A stretch of DNA of 64,000 nt from CALREJ01 sp035547395 (GTDB taxonomy: Bacteria; Patescibacteriota; Gracilibacteria; Peribacterales; Peribacteraceae): NCBI GenBank assembly GCA_035547395.1, contig DASZVA010000011.1, forward strand, positions 1 to 64,000, given 5' to 3'. A program made the translations under genes and the position numbers. How positions within the stretch are numbered: position 1 is the stretch's first letter; the number at the start of each line of letters is the position of its first letter. Below are positions 14,513-24,407 of the stretch, in pieces. Under the pieces are notes generated by a model. It worked only from the letters and a program-made list of their open reading frames with translations, made no database searches and was not told where the DNA came from.

Positions 14513-17500
14513 ATGTCTCTCCGGAAATCTCTTGCGACGCTCAGCGTCCTCTCCATTCTCGCATTGCAGGTGCAATCAGGGACACTTCCCATTGTGAACC
14601 CCCTGGTCCAGACGGCGTCCGCCGCGCAAGTGGTGGCAACGTCTTTCTCCGGCCAGACACAGCCGCTTCCGGATTGCGGACCGAATAGTCCCTACGGGTA
14701 TCCGTGTAATCCGGGAGGACACTGGCAGGATCTCAACGGCAATGATCACGGACAGCCGGCAAAGCTGCTGGTATCGGGTTTGCAGCCGGGAGACATGATC
14801 AAAATCAGCAATATCGGCGGGAGCATCAATATGGGAGAGGGACTGGCATCCTGCAGAGACGGGTTGGATGCGGCGGATGCGGCGAACCCGAAGCTGATCG
14901 GCATCGTGCAATTTACCGATGCCAACGGGCATGTCGTGTCGATGGGAGGAGGCGTGAACAACACGAATTCCACCTATCTGAAATGGTTTGATACGCCGGG
15001 CGGCGAAGCGATTCCGGCGGGAGCCGTGAACATGTACGGCAGCTTCCCGGATTCCAAGTACAGCGATAACAGCGGGAACTGTACGTTCACGATCACCGTG
15101 ATTCCGTCGGGACCGCAGTACGGTCCGTGCCAGGATATCGGCGGACCGACGCTGCAGGAGTACTGGGATGATGCCGGCAACGGCAAGATCCAGTGGTCGT
15201 TCAACGGCGGAACGGCGACGTATACGAATAACAGCAGTTGCGACATCATCGTCAAGGCGACGACCTACGGCATCTACGGCAACAACAATCAGCAACAGCA
15301 GTACGACACCAGCCCCGAGATAGTTGTAAAAAAGGGCACGTCGCATACGTTCCAGCTGAACCTGCCCCCCTGTGACTATCAGATCGACATTCAGCCGTAC
15401 TGGTCGCTGCAGTACTACCAGGGCCACGCCATCGTCCACGGACAGGTGGTGCAACACGGCGGCGTCTGCGGTCAGCAGCCGACATCGAGCAGCTCCGCCA
15501 GTACGACGAATCAGGGCATCTGTCTGGATATCGGCGGCCCGACATTGCAGGAATACTGGAATGACGCACTGACGCACAAGACGACGTGGTCGTTCAACGG
15601 CGGCACGGCCACCTACCACAACGGTACGCCCTGCCCGGTCGTGATCCACGGCGAGGTCTACAAGATCTTCGGCGACAATCATCAGGAGCTTTACAACAAG
15701 TCACAGACGGTCGTCGTGAATCCGGGAGAGACGCAGACATTCAACATGCAGATCCCGAACTGCGACTATCAGATCGATCTGCAGCCGTATAACAGTCTGC
15801 AGTACTACAACGATAACAACGGATCACATGCCATCGTGCACGGCATCATCGTGAATAACGGCGGACGCTGCACGAACGTCGTATCTTCCTCGAGCAGCTC
15901 ATCCCCGCAGCCGCAGTACACGGATCTCAGCATCGTCAAAAACGGACCGTCGACGCTGACCGTCGGCCAGAACGCGACGTTCACGATGACGGTGACGAAT
16001 AACGGATCTGTTACAGGCACGAACATCCAGGTGGTCGACTCAATCGACGGCCGCTTCCAGTACGTCAGCTCTCCCGATACCAGCTGCTCGGTGCAAAACA
16101 ACGGCGCGACGGTTCTCTGCAATGTCAGCAATATCGCCCCGGGCCAGAGCCGCACGGTAACGCTCGTCCTCAAGGTGCTCGGATCCCAGAGCCTGTGTCA
16201 GGCCCACAGCACCTACAACGTCGCGTCCGTCACCGGCAACGACGTCCAGACGCAGAACAACATCAGCACGTTCTACAGCGACCTGGTCTGTCAGGCATCC
16301 AGCAGCTCGGTAAGCAGCGCGCCGACCACGGCGGATCTGCAGCTGACCAAGACGCCGCTTCAGCAGAGCGTCCAGCAGGGCGGAACGGCCGGCTTCTCTC
16401 TGTCCGTCTACAACGGCGGACCGGCTGCAGCCACGAACGTGTCGGTGAACGACACCGTTCCGGCCGGAACCACGTTCAATGCAGGCCTGTCGGATCAGCG
16501 CTGCACGCTCGGCACGGACAATGCAGTTCACTGCGTGTTCGGAACGGTCTCGAACGGATCGACGGTGGGCGCGAACGTTTACTTTAACACGCCCCAGCCA
16601 CAGCAGAATTGCCAGCAGATGACTCTCGTCAACAACGCCAACGTCAGCAGCGCCAATGATCCGTCGCCCTCGAACAACTACAGCACGGCAAGCGTGACGC
16701 TCACCTGCCCCGCTCCGCAAACCGCCGATCTCTCGATCACGAAAACGGCATTGCAGACGCAGCAGACGCAGGGCAGCAACGTGACGTTCCAAATCAATGT
16801 TCACAACAACGGCTCCGCAACGGCGCAGAACGTGGTGGTCACCGACGATATCCATAGTGCACTCACCTACGTCGCAAACTTGTCCGATTCCCGCTGCAGC
16901 AGCAACGGTTCCACGGTCAGCTGTAACCTCGGCAGCATCAACAGCAATCAGACAACGACCATATCCCTCGTCTTCTCAACGCCACAACCGCAGCAAGACT
17001 GCCAGCAATCGACGATCACCAACATGGCATCTGTTACGAGCAGCAATGATTCCAACAGCAGCAACAATGTGAGCAACGTCGCATCCGTCACACTCACCTG
17101 CCCTGTTCCACAGAACGCGGATCTCTCCATCACGAAGATCGCATCGCAGACGCAGCTGACGCAGGGATCCAACGTGACGTTCCAGATCCGCGTGCAAAAC
17201 AGCGGTCCCGCGACCGCGCAGAACGTCGTCGTGACGGACAACGTGCCAAGCGGCGCGACGTTCGCACCGAATTTGTCGGACAGCCGCTGCGCGCTCAACG
17301 GCAACACGATCTCCTGCAATCTCAACACGATCGCGAGTGGCGACATGAAGACGCTGTATCTCGTGTTCTCAACCCCGATGCCAACGCAGAGCTGCCAGCA
17401 GTCGACGATCAACAACACGGCATCCGTGACAAGCTCCAATGATTCCAACGGCACCAATAACACGAGCAACACCGCAAGCGTGACGCTCACCTGCCCGGCT

Positions 17501-20500
17501 CCGCAAAATGCCGACCTGGGTATCACCAAGACATCCAATGTCACGAACGCCACGATCGGCGACAGCGTCACCTACACGGTCCGCGTCACAAACCTGGGAC
17601 CGGCGACGTCGCAGAACGTGTACGTGAATGAGTCGCTGCCAAACGGCCTTTCGAACATCAACGTGACGGTCACGCAGGGAAGCTATTCAAACGGAGTCTG
17701 GACCATCGGCACACTGACAAACGGACAGTACGCCACGCTCACGATGAGCGCATCCGTCACGGCGGCAGGCGCGATCACCAACACCGCGACGGTGTACGCG
17801 AGCACGCAGGACAATAATCAGGGCAACAACTCCGCTTCGGTCACGATCAACTCTGCATCCAACAACGCGGATCTCGCGATCATGAAGACGGTCAATAACA
17901 GCACGCCGACCGTCGGCGGAACCGTCACCTACTCGGTGCAGGTCACGAACATGGGACCGGCGACGGCGCAGAACGTGATCGCCGTCGATCACCTGCCTGC
18001 GGGCGTCAGCTTCCAGAGCTCCAACGCAACGCAAGGAAGCTACGACAGCCAGAGCGGTACGTGGAATATCGGCACACTGCCAAACGGCCAGATCGCGACG
18101 CTCCAGATCACGGTCACGGTCAATCAGGCCGGCACCATCAGCAACACGGCGACCGTCAGCGCCAACAATCCGGACAATAATCAAGGAAACAACTCCTCGA
18201 CGGTCACGATCAACGGAGGCGCGCTTCTCGGCTGTATCGACATCTACAAGCAGACCTTTAATCCGCAGGGCAATTTGATCACGCCGACCGCGCAGTTCAG
18301 CTTCCAGATGGACGGCGGACTGACCGTACAAAACGATTCCACGGGCCATGCGCACATCGACGGCGTCACGGCCGGCACGCACACGATCACGGAACAGATT
18401 CCGACGGGCTGGTTCCAGCGATCCGTGTATCCTGCGGGCGGCATCGTGACAGTCGTCGGCGGATCCAACTGCGCGCAGGTTACGTTCCAGGACCAGCAGA
18501 ACAATCCCAACTCTTCCTCGTCTTCTTCGTCGAGCTCAGTTACCGGCAATCCGGATCTCTCGATCAGCAAGACCGGCCCGACGTCGGTCACGCGCGGCAA
18601 CAACGCCGTCTACACGGTGACCGTCAATAATATCGGTCAGGGCGACGCACAAAACGTCGTTGTGACGGACCCGATCCAGGGCGGCCTCGTCTTCAACTCA
18701 GGCGCATCGGACGGCAGCTGTGTCCTGCAGAACGGCAATACCGTCTCCTGCAACCTGGGCACGATCATGGCGGGCAATTCGCGCACGATCGCGATCGGCT
18801 TCACGGTGCCGCCGATCCCGAACTGTACGCAGACGTCGATCACAAACACGGCAAGCGTCACGACCACCGGTTTCGATCAGAACACGGGCAACAATTCCGC
18901 ATCGGCGTACCCGACGCAGATCAATTGTCCGACCCCGAATACCGTCGACCTCGCAATCACCAAGAGCGCGAACGTGAACTCGGTGAATCAGGGCAGCCAG
19001 CTGCAATACACGATCAACGTGCAGAACCTGGGCTCGACGCAGGCGACGAACGTGGTCGTGACCGATCCGTTCCCGTCGCAGCTGCAGTTTGTGTCGAGCA
19101 GCGACGGCCGCTGCAGCCTGCAAAACAATAACAGCGTGACCTGTAACTTCGGCACGCTTGCGGGCAATGCCTCAACGAGCACGACGCTTACGTTCAACGT
19201 GCCCGTGATCAACAGCTGCACCAACTCGATGACGATTTCCAACACCGCCTACGTCACCTCGAACGAAACGGACAGCAATACGGCCAATAACCAGAGCCAG
19301 CCGGTCGTCACAACGATCAACTGCGGCGGCAGCGTGCAAAACAGCTGCGTCAACGTGGTCGCGGAGGCATTCGATCAGAACGGCAATCCGGTCTACACCG
19401 TGCCGCAGTTCACCTTCCACTTGGACAACGGCCAGACGGCGGTGAATGACACGACGGGCCACGCGACGTTCTACAATGTCTCGACCGGAACGCATTACGT
19501 CAGCGCGGATTCGCGATCCGACTGGACGCTCTACAACGTGACGCCAAGCAACGGCGTGAACGTGACGCAGGGCTCCTGCGCTACGATCGACTTCAAATTC
19601 AGACAGGTCTTCAGTTCGACGACTAACTTCTCGATCACGATCGATGACGGACGCTACGTCGTGAATCCGGGCGACAATCTCACCTACCGCGTCACCGTCC
19701 GCAACAATTCATCGGTGAACGCGAACAACGTCGTCGTGAACGCCACGATGCCGGATCAGGAAAACGTCCGGTTCGTCTCCGACAACGGCTACAACAACGG
19801 GCGCTTCATCACCTGGAGCAATCTGTCCTTCGGACCGTACGAAACGAAGGTCTTCACCGTGAACGCGGACGTCTTCGGCGGCTGCTACAACGGCGGCAAC
19901 TGCAACAACAATTGCTACAACAATAACTGCGGCAATAACAACAATAATTGTTACTACGACAACAACGGAAATTACATCTGCAACAATAACAGCAATTGCT
20001 ACAACAATAACTGCGGCAATAACAATTGTTACGGCAACAACTGTGGCAATAACAACAATAATTGTTACTACGACAACAATGGAAATTACATCTGCAACAA
20101 TAACAGCAATTGCTACAACAATAACTGCAACAATAACTACAACTACAATTACCGCGGCAATCTGACGGCGACCGCGACGGTTGCGGGAAGCGTTGCCAAC
20201 GACACAGACGTCGTCAACGGGAACAACTGCGGAAACAACTGCGGCGGCGGCAACAATCCCGAGCTGAGCCTGACGAAGAACGCGAGCGCGTCCGAAGTCT
20301 TCCCCGGCGGCATGATTGAATACACGGTCCGTCTGGAAAACACGGGCAACACCCAGCTGCAGAACATCCGCGTCACCGACACGCTGCCCTCCGGCGTCAC
20401 GGTGATCGATGACGGCGGCGCCGATCATCAGAGCGGCAACCAGCTCGAATGGGACATCAACTCGCTCGCTCAGAACGCATCGCGCACGATCACGTACCGC

Positions 20501-20794
20501 GTCACGATCGGCTCGTACTATGGAGCGGGTCAGATCGTGCAAAACAACGTCGAGGCAAAGGCCAATCAGAACGTCGACGAGCACGCGTCCTCCACGGTCC
20601 AGGTCATCGGCCTGCTGCCGCAGACCGGCTTCCCCGGCATGCAGACTCCTCCGACACTCCATTTGCACCCGATCACGGGAAGCCCGACGAACAGCGCGGG
20701 CCTGCCGATCAACATGGCCGTCTGGGTGGCGCTCGCAGGTCTCGGGGCCGGCGGCGGCATCGGCTTCGGCCGCAAGTTCCTGCTCGGACTCTAA
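14513..20794 (+). CDS. Giant secreted DUF11-repeat surface protein with LPQTG tail
   Basis: 2093 residues. Signal peptide 1-39 (cleavage near ASA-AQ). Residues about 205-320 and 336-455 are two copies of an unfamiliar Cys-paired domain (IGGPTLQEYW, WSFNGGTATY, CDYQIDxQPY, HAIVHG). Eight DUF11 repeats begin near 469, 607, 738, 868, 999, 1118, 1346 and 1478 (ADLSITKT-type starts); two SpaA/prealbumin-like domains lie near 1240 and 1611. A divergent DUF11-like unit (1703), an Asn/Cys-rich tract (about 1789-1880) and a last DUF11 unit (1915) follow. LPQTG near 2034 precedes a final hydrophobic helix and FGRKF, as in sortase substrates, though the 30-residue gap to the helix is long. Poly-Ser linkers join domains. 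Likely an adhesin or surface-layer fibre. Confidence 0.85.
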   Translation: MSLRKSLATLSVLSILALQVQSGTLPIVNPLVQTASAAQVVATSFSGQTQPLPDCGPNSPYGYPCNPGGHWQDLNGNDHGQPAKLLVSGLQPGDMIKISNIGGSINMGEGLASCRDGLDAADAANPKLIGIVQFTDANGHVVSMGGGVNNTNSTYLKWFDTPGGEAIPAGAVNMYGSFPDSKYSDNSGNCTFTITVIPSGPQYGPCQDIGGPTLQEYWDDAGNGKIQWSFNGGTATYTNNSSCDIIVKATTYGIYGNNNQQQQYDTSPEIVVKKGTSHTFQLNLPPCDYQIDIQPYWSLQYYQGHAIVHGQVVQHGGVCGQQPTSSSSASTTNQGICLDIGGPTLQEYWNDALTHKTTWSFNGGTATYHNGTPCPVVIHGEVYKIFGDNHQELYNKSQTVVVNPGETQTFNMQIPNCDYQIDLQPYNSLQYYNDNNGSHAIVHGIIVNNGGRCTNVVSSSSSSSPQPQYTDLSIVKNGPSTLTVGQNATFTMTVTNNGSVTGTNIQVVDSIDGRFQYVSSPDTSCSVQNNGATVLCNVSNIAPGQSRTVTLVLKVLGSQSLCQAHSTYNVASVTGNDVQTQNNISTFYSDLVCQASSSSVSSAPTTADLQLTKTPLQQSVQQGGTAGFSLSVYNGGPAAATNVSVNDTVPAGTTFNAGLSDQRCTLGTDNAVHCVFGTVSNGSTVGANVYFNTPQPQQNCQQMTLVNNANVSSANDPSPSNNYSTASVTLTCPAPQTADLSITKTALQTQQTQGSNVTFQINVHNNGSATAQNVVVTDDIHSALTYVANLSDSRCSSNGSTVSCNLGSINSNQTTTISLVFSTPQPQQDCQQSTITNMASVTSSNDSNSSNNVSNVASVTLTCPVPQNADLSITKIASQTQLTQGSNVTFQIRVQNSGPATAQNVVVTDNVPSGATFAPNLSDSRCALNGNTISCNLNTIASGDMKTLYLVFSTPMPTQSCQQSTINNTASVTSSNDSNGTNNTSNTASVTLTCPAPQNADLGITKTSNVTNATIGDSVTYTVRVTNLGPATSQNVYVNESLPNGLSNINVTVTQGSYSNGVWTIGTLTNGQYATLTMSASVTAAGAITNTATVYASTQDNNQGNNSASVTINSASNNADLAIMKTVNNSTPTVGGTVTYSVQVTNMGPATAQNVIAVDHLPAGVSFQSSNATQGSYDSQSGTWNIGTLPNGQIATLQITVTVNQAGTISNTATVSANNPDNNQGNNSSTVTINGGALLGCIDIYKQTFNPQGNLITPTAQFSFQMDGGLTVQNDSTGHAHIDGVTAGTHTITEQIPTGWFQRSVYPAGGIVTVVGGSNCAQVTFQDQQNNPNSSSSSSSSSVTGNPDLSISKTGPTSVTRGNNAVYTVTVNNIGQGDAQNVVVTDPIQGGLVFNSGASDGSCVLQNGNTVSCNLGTIMAGNSRTIAIGFTVPPIPNCTQTSITNTASVTTTGFDQNTGNNSASAYPTQINCPTPNTVDLAITKSANVNSVNQGSQLQYTINVQNLGSTQATNVVVTDPFPSQLQFVSSSDGRCSLQNNNSVTCNFGTLAGNASTSTTLTFNVPVINSCTNSMTISNTAYVTSNETDSNTANNQSQPVVTTINCGGSVQNSCVNVVAEAFDQNGNPVYTVPQFTFHLDNGQTAVNDTTGHATFYNVSTGTHYVSADSRSDWTLYNVTPSNGVNVTQGSCATIDFKFRQVFSSTTNFSITIDDGRYVVNPGDNLTYRVTVRNNSSVNANNVVVNATMPDQENVRFVSDNGYNNGRFITWSNLSFGPYETKVFTVNADVFGGCYNGGNCNNNCYNNNCGNNNNNCYYDNNGNYICNNNSNCYNNNCGNNNCYGNNCGNNNNNCYYDNNGNYICNNNSNCYNNNCNNNYNYNYRGNLTATATVAGSVANDTDVVNGNNCGNNCGGGNNPELSLTKNASASEVFPGGMIEYTVRLENTGNTQLQNIRVTDTLPSGVTVIDDGGADHQSGNQLEWDINSLAQNASRTITYRVTIGSYYGAGQIVQNNVEAKANQNVDEHASSTVQVIGLLPQTGFPGMQTPPTLHLHPITGSPTNSAGLPINMAVWVALAGLGAGGGIGFGRKFLLGL
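19876..20155 (+). repeat. Asn/Cys-coding tandem repeat inside the giant surface protein
   Basis: Imperfect copies of an AAC/AAT-rich unit starting AATTGCTACAACAATAACTG at about 19909, 19994 and 20108, encoding CYNNNCGNNN-type sequence. In-frame and uninterrupted, so length changes would not break the gene. Confidence 0.75.
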
Positions 20795-20816
20795 ACATCA
20801 CATACAGGCAAGCAAC

Positions 20817-20841
20817 ACTCCCCCGCCTCGGGGGAGTTTTT
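20817..20841 (+). terminator. Rho-independent terminator after the giant surface protein
   Basis: Stem ACTCCCCCG/CGGGGGAGT with loop CCT, then five T. It separates the two paralogous surface-protein genes into independent units. Confidence 0.92.
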
Positions 20842-20994
20842 GTATGCGGAAAATGACGCAAATCCTTGAAAAGATCATGTTTTTGGGTCATAAGAGCAAA
20901 ATCAATTCGTCTAGATGGGCGGACAAACCTTCGCGATGGCGTCGTTCGTTGGCGGCGCGATCGTCTCTTTTTCTTGTTTCTTTCCTTCTCTTCT

Positions 20995-23900
20995 ATGGCG
21001 GACACATCACGTGCGAAGCGGATACTGCGGCAGCTGCCCGGACATTCATTCTTCACTACCAAACAATCAAAAATCATCGCGGCGCTCGCGATCGCGATGC
21101 TGCTTATCAGCAGCGTTCCGTCGGGCATGCTTGGCAAAGTCGGCGTGCTGTCTGCGCAGGGGCTCAGCCCGTGCCAAAGTATCGGCGGACCCACGCCGCA
21201 GGATTACTGGAACGAGGCGGGTGCCGGACTCATTCAGTGGTCTTTCAACGGAGGCACCGCTACTTACACCAATAATAGCAACTGCGACATTGTGGTGCGC
21301 GCGACCAGCTCGGAAATACTCGGTGACAATCAGCAGCAGCAATTTGACGCCACCGATCGCATCGTCGTGCCGCGCGGATCGACGCACGTCTTTCAGGTGA
21401 ATATCCCCAGCTGCGATTACCAAATCGACCTCGAACCGTACTGGTCGCTGCAATGGTACAACGGTCATTCCATCGTTCACGGACAAGTCGTAAGTAACGG
21501 CGGATTGTGCGGCGGTGGCGGCGGCAACTCGAGCGTGCCGACCTCCGGCATTTGCCAGAATATCGGCGGACCGGATTTGCAGGAATATTGGAACGACGCA
21601 CTCGTCCACAAAACGACGTGGTCGTTCAATGGCGGTAATGCAACATTCCATAATGGCACACCGTGTCCGGTCGTCATCCACGCAGACGTCTACAAGATAT
21701 TCACGGACAATCACCAGGAACTCTATAACCAGTCGCAGACGGTCATCGTGAATCCGGGACAGACGCAGAATTTCACCATGCAGATTCCGAACTGCGATTA
21801 TCAGATCGATCTGCAGCCGTATAACAGCCTGCAGTGGTATCGCGACGTGAACGGAGACAATCAGCTGCATGCCGTCGTGCACGGACAGATCGTGAATAAC
21901 GGCGGGCGTTGTTCCACCGTTTCGTCGGCATCGTCCTCGAGCAGTATGTCTTCATCCAGTCTGTCTTCCGTTTCCAATAATGCGGATCTGACGATCAGCA
22001 AAACAGGCGCGTCGTCCTTCGTGCGTGGAAATAACATCACTTACACGATCTACGTTCATAACAACGGACCGGCGGATGCACAGAACGTGACGGTCGTCGA
22101 TTCGCTCGCCGGAAACGGTCTCAGCTTCGTCAGCTCACCCGATACCAGCTGTTCGATGCAGGGCAGCAGCGTCGTGTGCGGTCTCGGCACCGTCCCAAGC
22201 GGACAGACACACACCGTGACATTGATTTTGGCTGCCCCCTTGAGCGGTGTGTGCACGGCGACGAACATCGTGAACGTCGCCGCCGTCACGGCAAGCAACG
22301 ACGCGAACACGAGCAATAACGTCAGCAGTCCCGTCTACACAACGATCACCTGCCCCGCTCAATCGAGCAGTTCCTCAAGCATCAGCTCATCATCGAGCAG
22401 CTCTGTGAGTTCCATCTCTCCCAACACCGATCTCAGCATCACGAAAACCGGACCGTCTGTTTTGACGCCGGGCCAGAATGCGACGTTTACCATCACCGTG
22501 CACAATAACGGACCGGTCGATGGTACGAACGTGCAGGTGGTCGACGTGATGGGCAATCGTTTCAATTACGTCAGTTCGCCGGATACGTCCTGCAGCGTAC
22601 AGAGTTCGAATAATCTTCTCTGCAACGTCGGCACGGTTCCGGCCGGCCAAGATCGCATCGTGACGCTGATCCTGAATGTGCAAGGCGGAAGCGATCTCTG
22701 TGCCTCTGCCCGCACCTTCAATATGGCCGCCGTCACGGGAAACGACGTGCAGACGCAGAACAATATCACCACGTTCTACAGCACGCTGAACTGCATCGCA
22801 TCCAGCAGCTCGATTAGCTCGATTCCCGGCAGTTCATCCGTCAGCAGTTCTTCATCAATCAGCTCGCAGCCACCGGCACCCGGATGCATTCAGATTCTGA
22901 AAGAAGCGTTCAATCCCGCGGGACAGCAATTGTCGCCTGTACCGCAGTTCACGTTCCGTCTTGATAACAACCAGACGGTGCAGTCGGACGCAAACGGCAA
23001 TGCACGCTTTGATAACGTGTCGCCCGGCAATCACACGGTGACGGAAATGATTCCGCAAGGCTGGAACCAGATTCTGGTCACGCCGCAGAACGGGCAGCTC
23101 TTCGTGCCGTCGGGAAGCTTCTGCGCGGGAATCGCGTTCAAAAATCAGCAGCAACAGCTTCCCTCTTCGTCATCGTCCAGCAGTTCGTCCGTCGTGAGTT
23201 CGAGCAGCTCGTCGATCAGCAGTCTGCCGATGTCTTCATCCAGTTCGTCGGCGCCGCCCCTTCTCGGCTGCATCAATGTGCAAAAGCAAGCCTACAACAA
23301 TGCCGGCAATCCGATCACGCCCGTCCCGCAATTCCTCTTCACGCTCGACGGAACGCAGACCGCGATGAATGACGCGAACGGCAATGCCTTCTTTGGAAAC
23401 GTGACGCCCGGGCAGCATACGATTACCGAGAGCGTGCCCGGCGGCTGGGCGCAGATCCAATCACCAGGCACGATTACGGTGCAATCGGGCATGAGCTGCG
23501 CGAATGCGCTCTTCAAGAATCAGCAGACAGTCCCGCCGAGCTCCAGCTCCTCGAGCGCTTCATCCATCATCATCCCAAGCAGCAGCTCGTCGTCGATGAG
23601 TTCGCAAGCCCCGATTGTCGGCTGCGTGTCGATTCTGAAAGAGACATTCAATACGAATGGCAGCCCGCTCAACCCGGTCGCTCCGTTCCAGTTCAGAATC
23701 GATAACGGACCGGTCGTGACAAACGACGCCAACGGATACGCCCGATTCGACAACGTGTCGCCAGGGATGCACACGATCACGGAGATCCCGCAACAGGGAT
23801 GGAATCAAGTGCTCGTCACGCCGCAAAACGGACAGCTGAATGTTTCCGCCGGCAGCTTATGCGCGGGCATTGTGTTCAAGAATCAGAAGAGCGCGCCGCC

Positions 23901-24363
23901 GCAGAGTTCCAGCTCATCATCGGTGTGCAACAGTTGTACGAACGGCGGTACGCAGAACGTGATCATCAACAGCAACAGTAACACGTCGGTAAATTCGATC
24001 ATCAACGCAACCGGCGGCAACGTCATCACCATCGATCAGAACGGCAACGTCACGAGTAACGGCGCAAATGCACAGAATGCGGGCGTCGCGAATAACGCGG
24101 GAACGAACGTGAACAATGACATCAATGCGTTCTCCGGAAACGCGACGAACGTGACGCAGTCGGACAACGGTGCGAATGCCAATGCACCGCTGCAGCTCAC
24201 TCCTCTCTTTGCGATGAATGCGCAGGCGCAGACCCAACCAACGAGCATTCCCGCAACGAACGCGGCTGCATCGAATCAGCAAACGCAAAGTCTGCTGTCA
24301 TCCATTCTCTCGATGCTCAACTCACTGCAGCAGCAACTCGCAAGCATGTTCGTCTCACACTAA
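20995..24363 (+). CDS. Secreted DUF11/SpaA-domain surface protein, paralogue of the 2093-residue protein
   Basis: 1122 residues from ATG 20995 (MADTSRAKRILRQL); codons further upstream give an unlikely arginine-rich extension. A signal or anchor helix lies at about 26-46. Residues about 60-175 and 186-310 are two copies of the same Cys-paired domain found in the neighbour (IGGPxxQxYW, WSFNGG, CDYQIDL). Then come two DUF11 repeats (329, 478), three SpaA/prealbumin-like domains (631, 759, 876; GCIQILKEAFN-type starts) separated by long serine linkers, and an Asn-rich tail (976-1122) ending in a possible amphipathic helix. No LPXTG motif. A probable cell-surface structural protein made alongside its larger paralogue. 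Confidence 0.82.
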   Translation: MADTSRAKRILRQLPGHSFFTTKQSKIIAALAIAMLLISSVPSGMLGKVGVLSAQGLSPCQSIGGPTPQDYWNEAGAGLIQWSFNGGTATYTNNSNCDIVVRATSSEILGDNQQQQFDATDRIVVPRGSTHVFQVNIPSCDYQIDLEPYWSLQWYNGHSIVHGQVVSNGGLCGGGGGNSSVPTSGICQNIGGPDLQEYWNDALVHKTTWSFNGGNATFHNGTPCPVVIHADVYKIFTDNHQELYNQSQTVIVNPGQTQNFTMQIPNCDYQIDLQPYNSLQWYRDVNGDNQLHAVVHGQIVNNGGRCSTVSSASSSSSMSSSSLSSVSNNADLTISKTGASSFVRGNNITYTIYVHNNGPADAQNVTVVDSLAGNGLSFVSSPDTSCSMQGSSVVCGLGTVPSGQTHTVTLILAAPLSGVCTATNIVNVAAVTASNDANTSNNVSSPVYTTITCPAQSSSSSSISSSSSSSVSSISPNTDLSITKTGPSVLTPGQNATFTITVHNNGPVDGTNVQVVDVMGNRFNYVSSPDTSCSVQSSNNLLCNVGTVPAGQDRIVTLILNVQGGSDLCASARTFNMAAVTGNDVQTQNNITTFYSTLNCIASSSSISSIPGSSSVSSSSSISSQPPAPGCIQILKEAFNPAGQQLSPVPQFTFRLDNNQTVQSDANGNARFDNVSPGNHTVTEMIPQGWNQILVTPQNGQLFVPSGSFCAGIAFKNQQQQLPSSSSSSSSSVVSSSSSSISSLPMSSSSSSAPPLLGCINVQKQAYNNAGNPITPVPQFLFTLDGTQTAMNDANGNAFFGNVTPGQHTITESVPGGWAQIQSPGTITVQSGMSCANALFKNQQTVPPSSSSSSASSIIIPSSSSSSMSSQAPIVGCVSILKETFNTNGSPLNPVAPFQFRIDNGPVVTNDANGYARFDNVSPGMHTITEIPQQGWNQVLVTPQNGQLNVSAGSLCAGIVFKNQKSAPPQSSSSSSVCNSCTNGGTQNVIINSNSNTSVNSIINATGGNVITIDQNGNVTSNGANAQNAGVANNAGTNVNNDINAFSGNATNVTQSDNGANANAPLQLTPLFAMNAQAQTQPTSIPATNAAASNQQTQSLLSSILSMLNSLQQQLASMFVSH

Positions 24364-24381
24364 ATGCGTCATGCGGAACAT

Positions 24382-24407
24382 ACGCGGGGAGATGCGTCTC
24401 TCCGCGT
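24382..24407. terminator. Hairpin between convergent surface-protein and pth genes
   Basis: ACGCGGGGAGA-tgcg-TCTCTCCGCGT, an 11 bp stem with one G-T pair, touching the pth stop. No good T-run; it could stop both transcripts by stem strength. Confidence 0.5.

Noticed and set aside
19876..20155. Regular repeats that could be taken for a CRISPR array
   Set aside because: They are in-frame Asn/Cys codon repeats inside a signal-peptide-bearing protein; there are no constant repeats with unique spacers and no cas genes in the window.
14576..20668. Several long minus-strand frames (for example 14576-15682, 16040-16855, 19709-20668) opposite the giant surface protein
   Set aside because: They are complements of repetitive Asn/Thr/Val/Ser codons, giving Val/Ile/Arg-rich nonsense; no start signals and no conserved domain.
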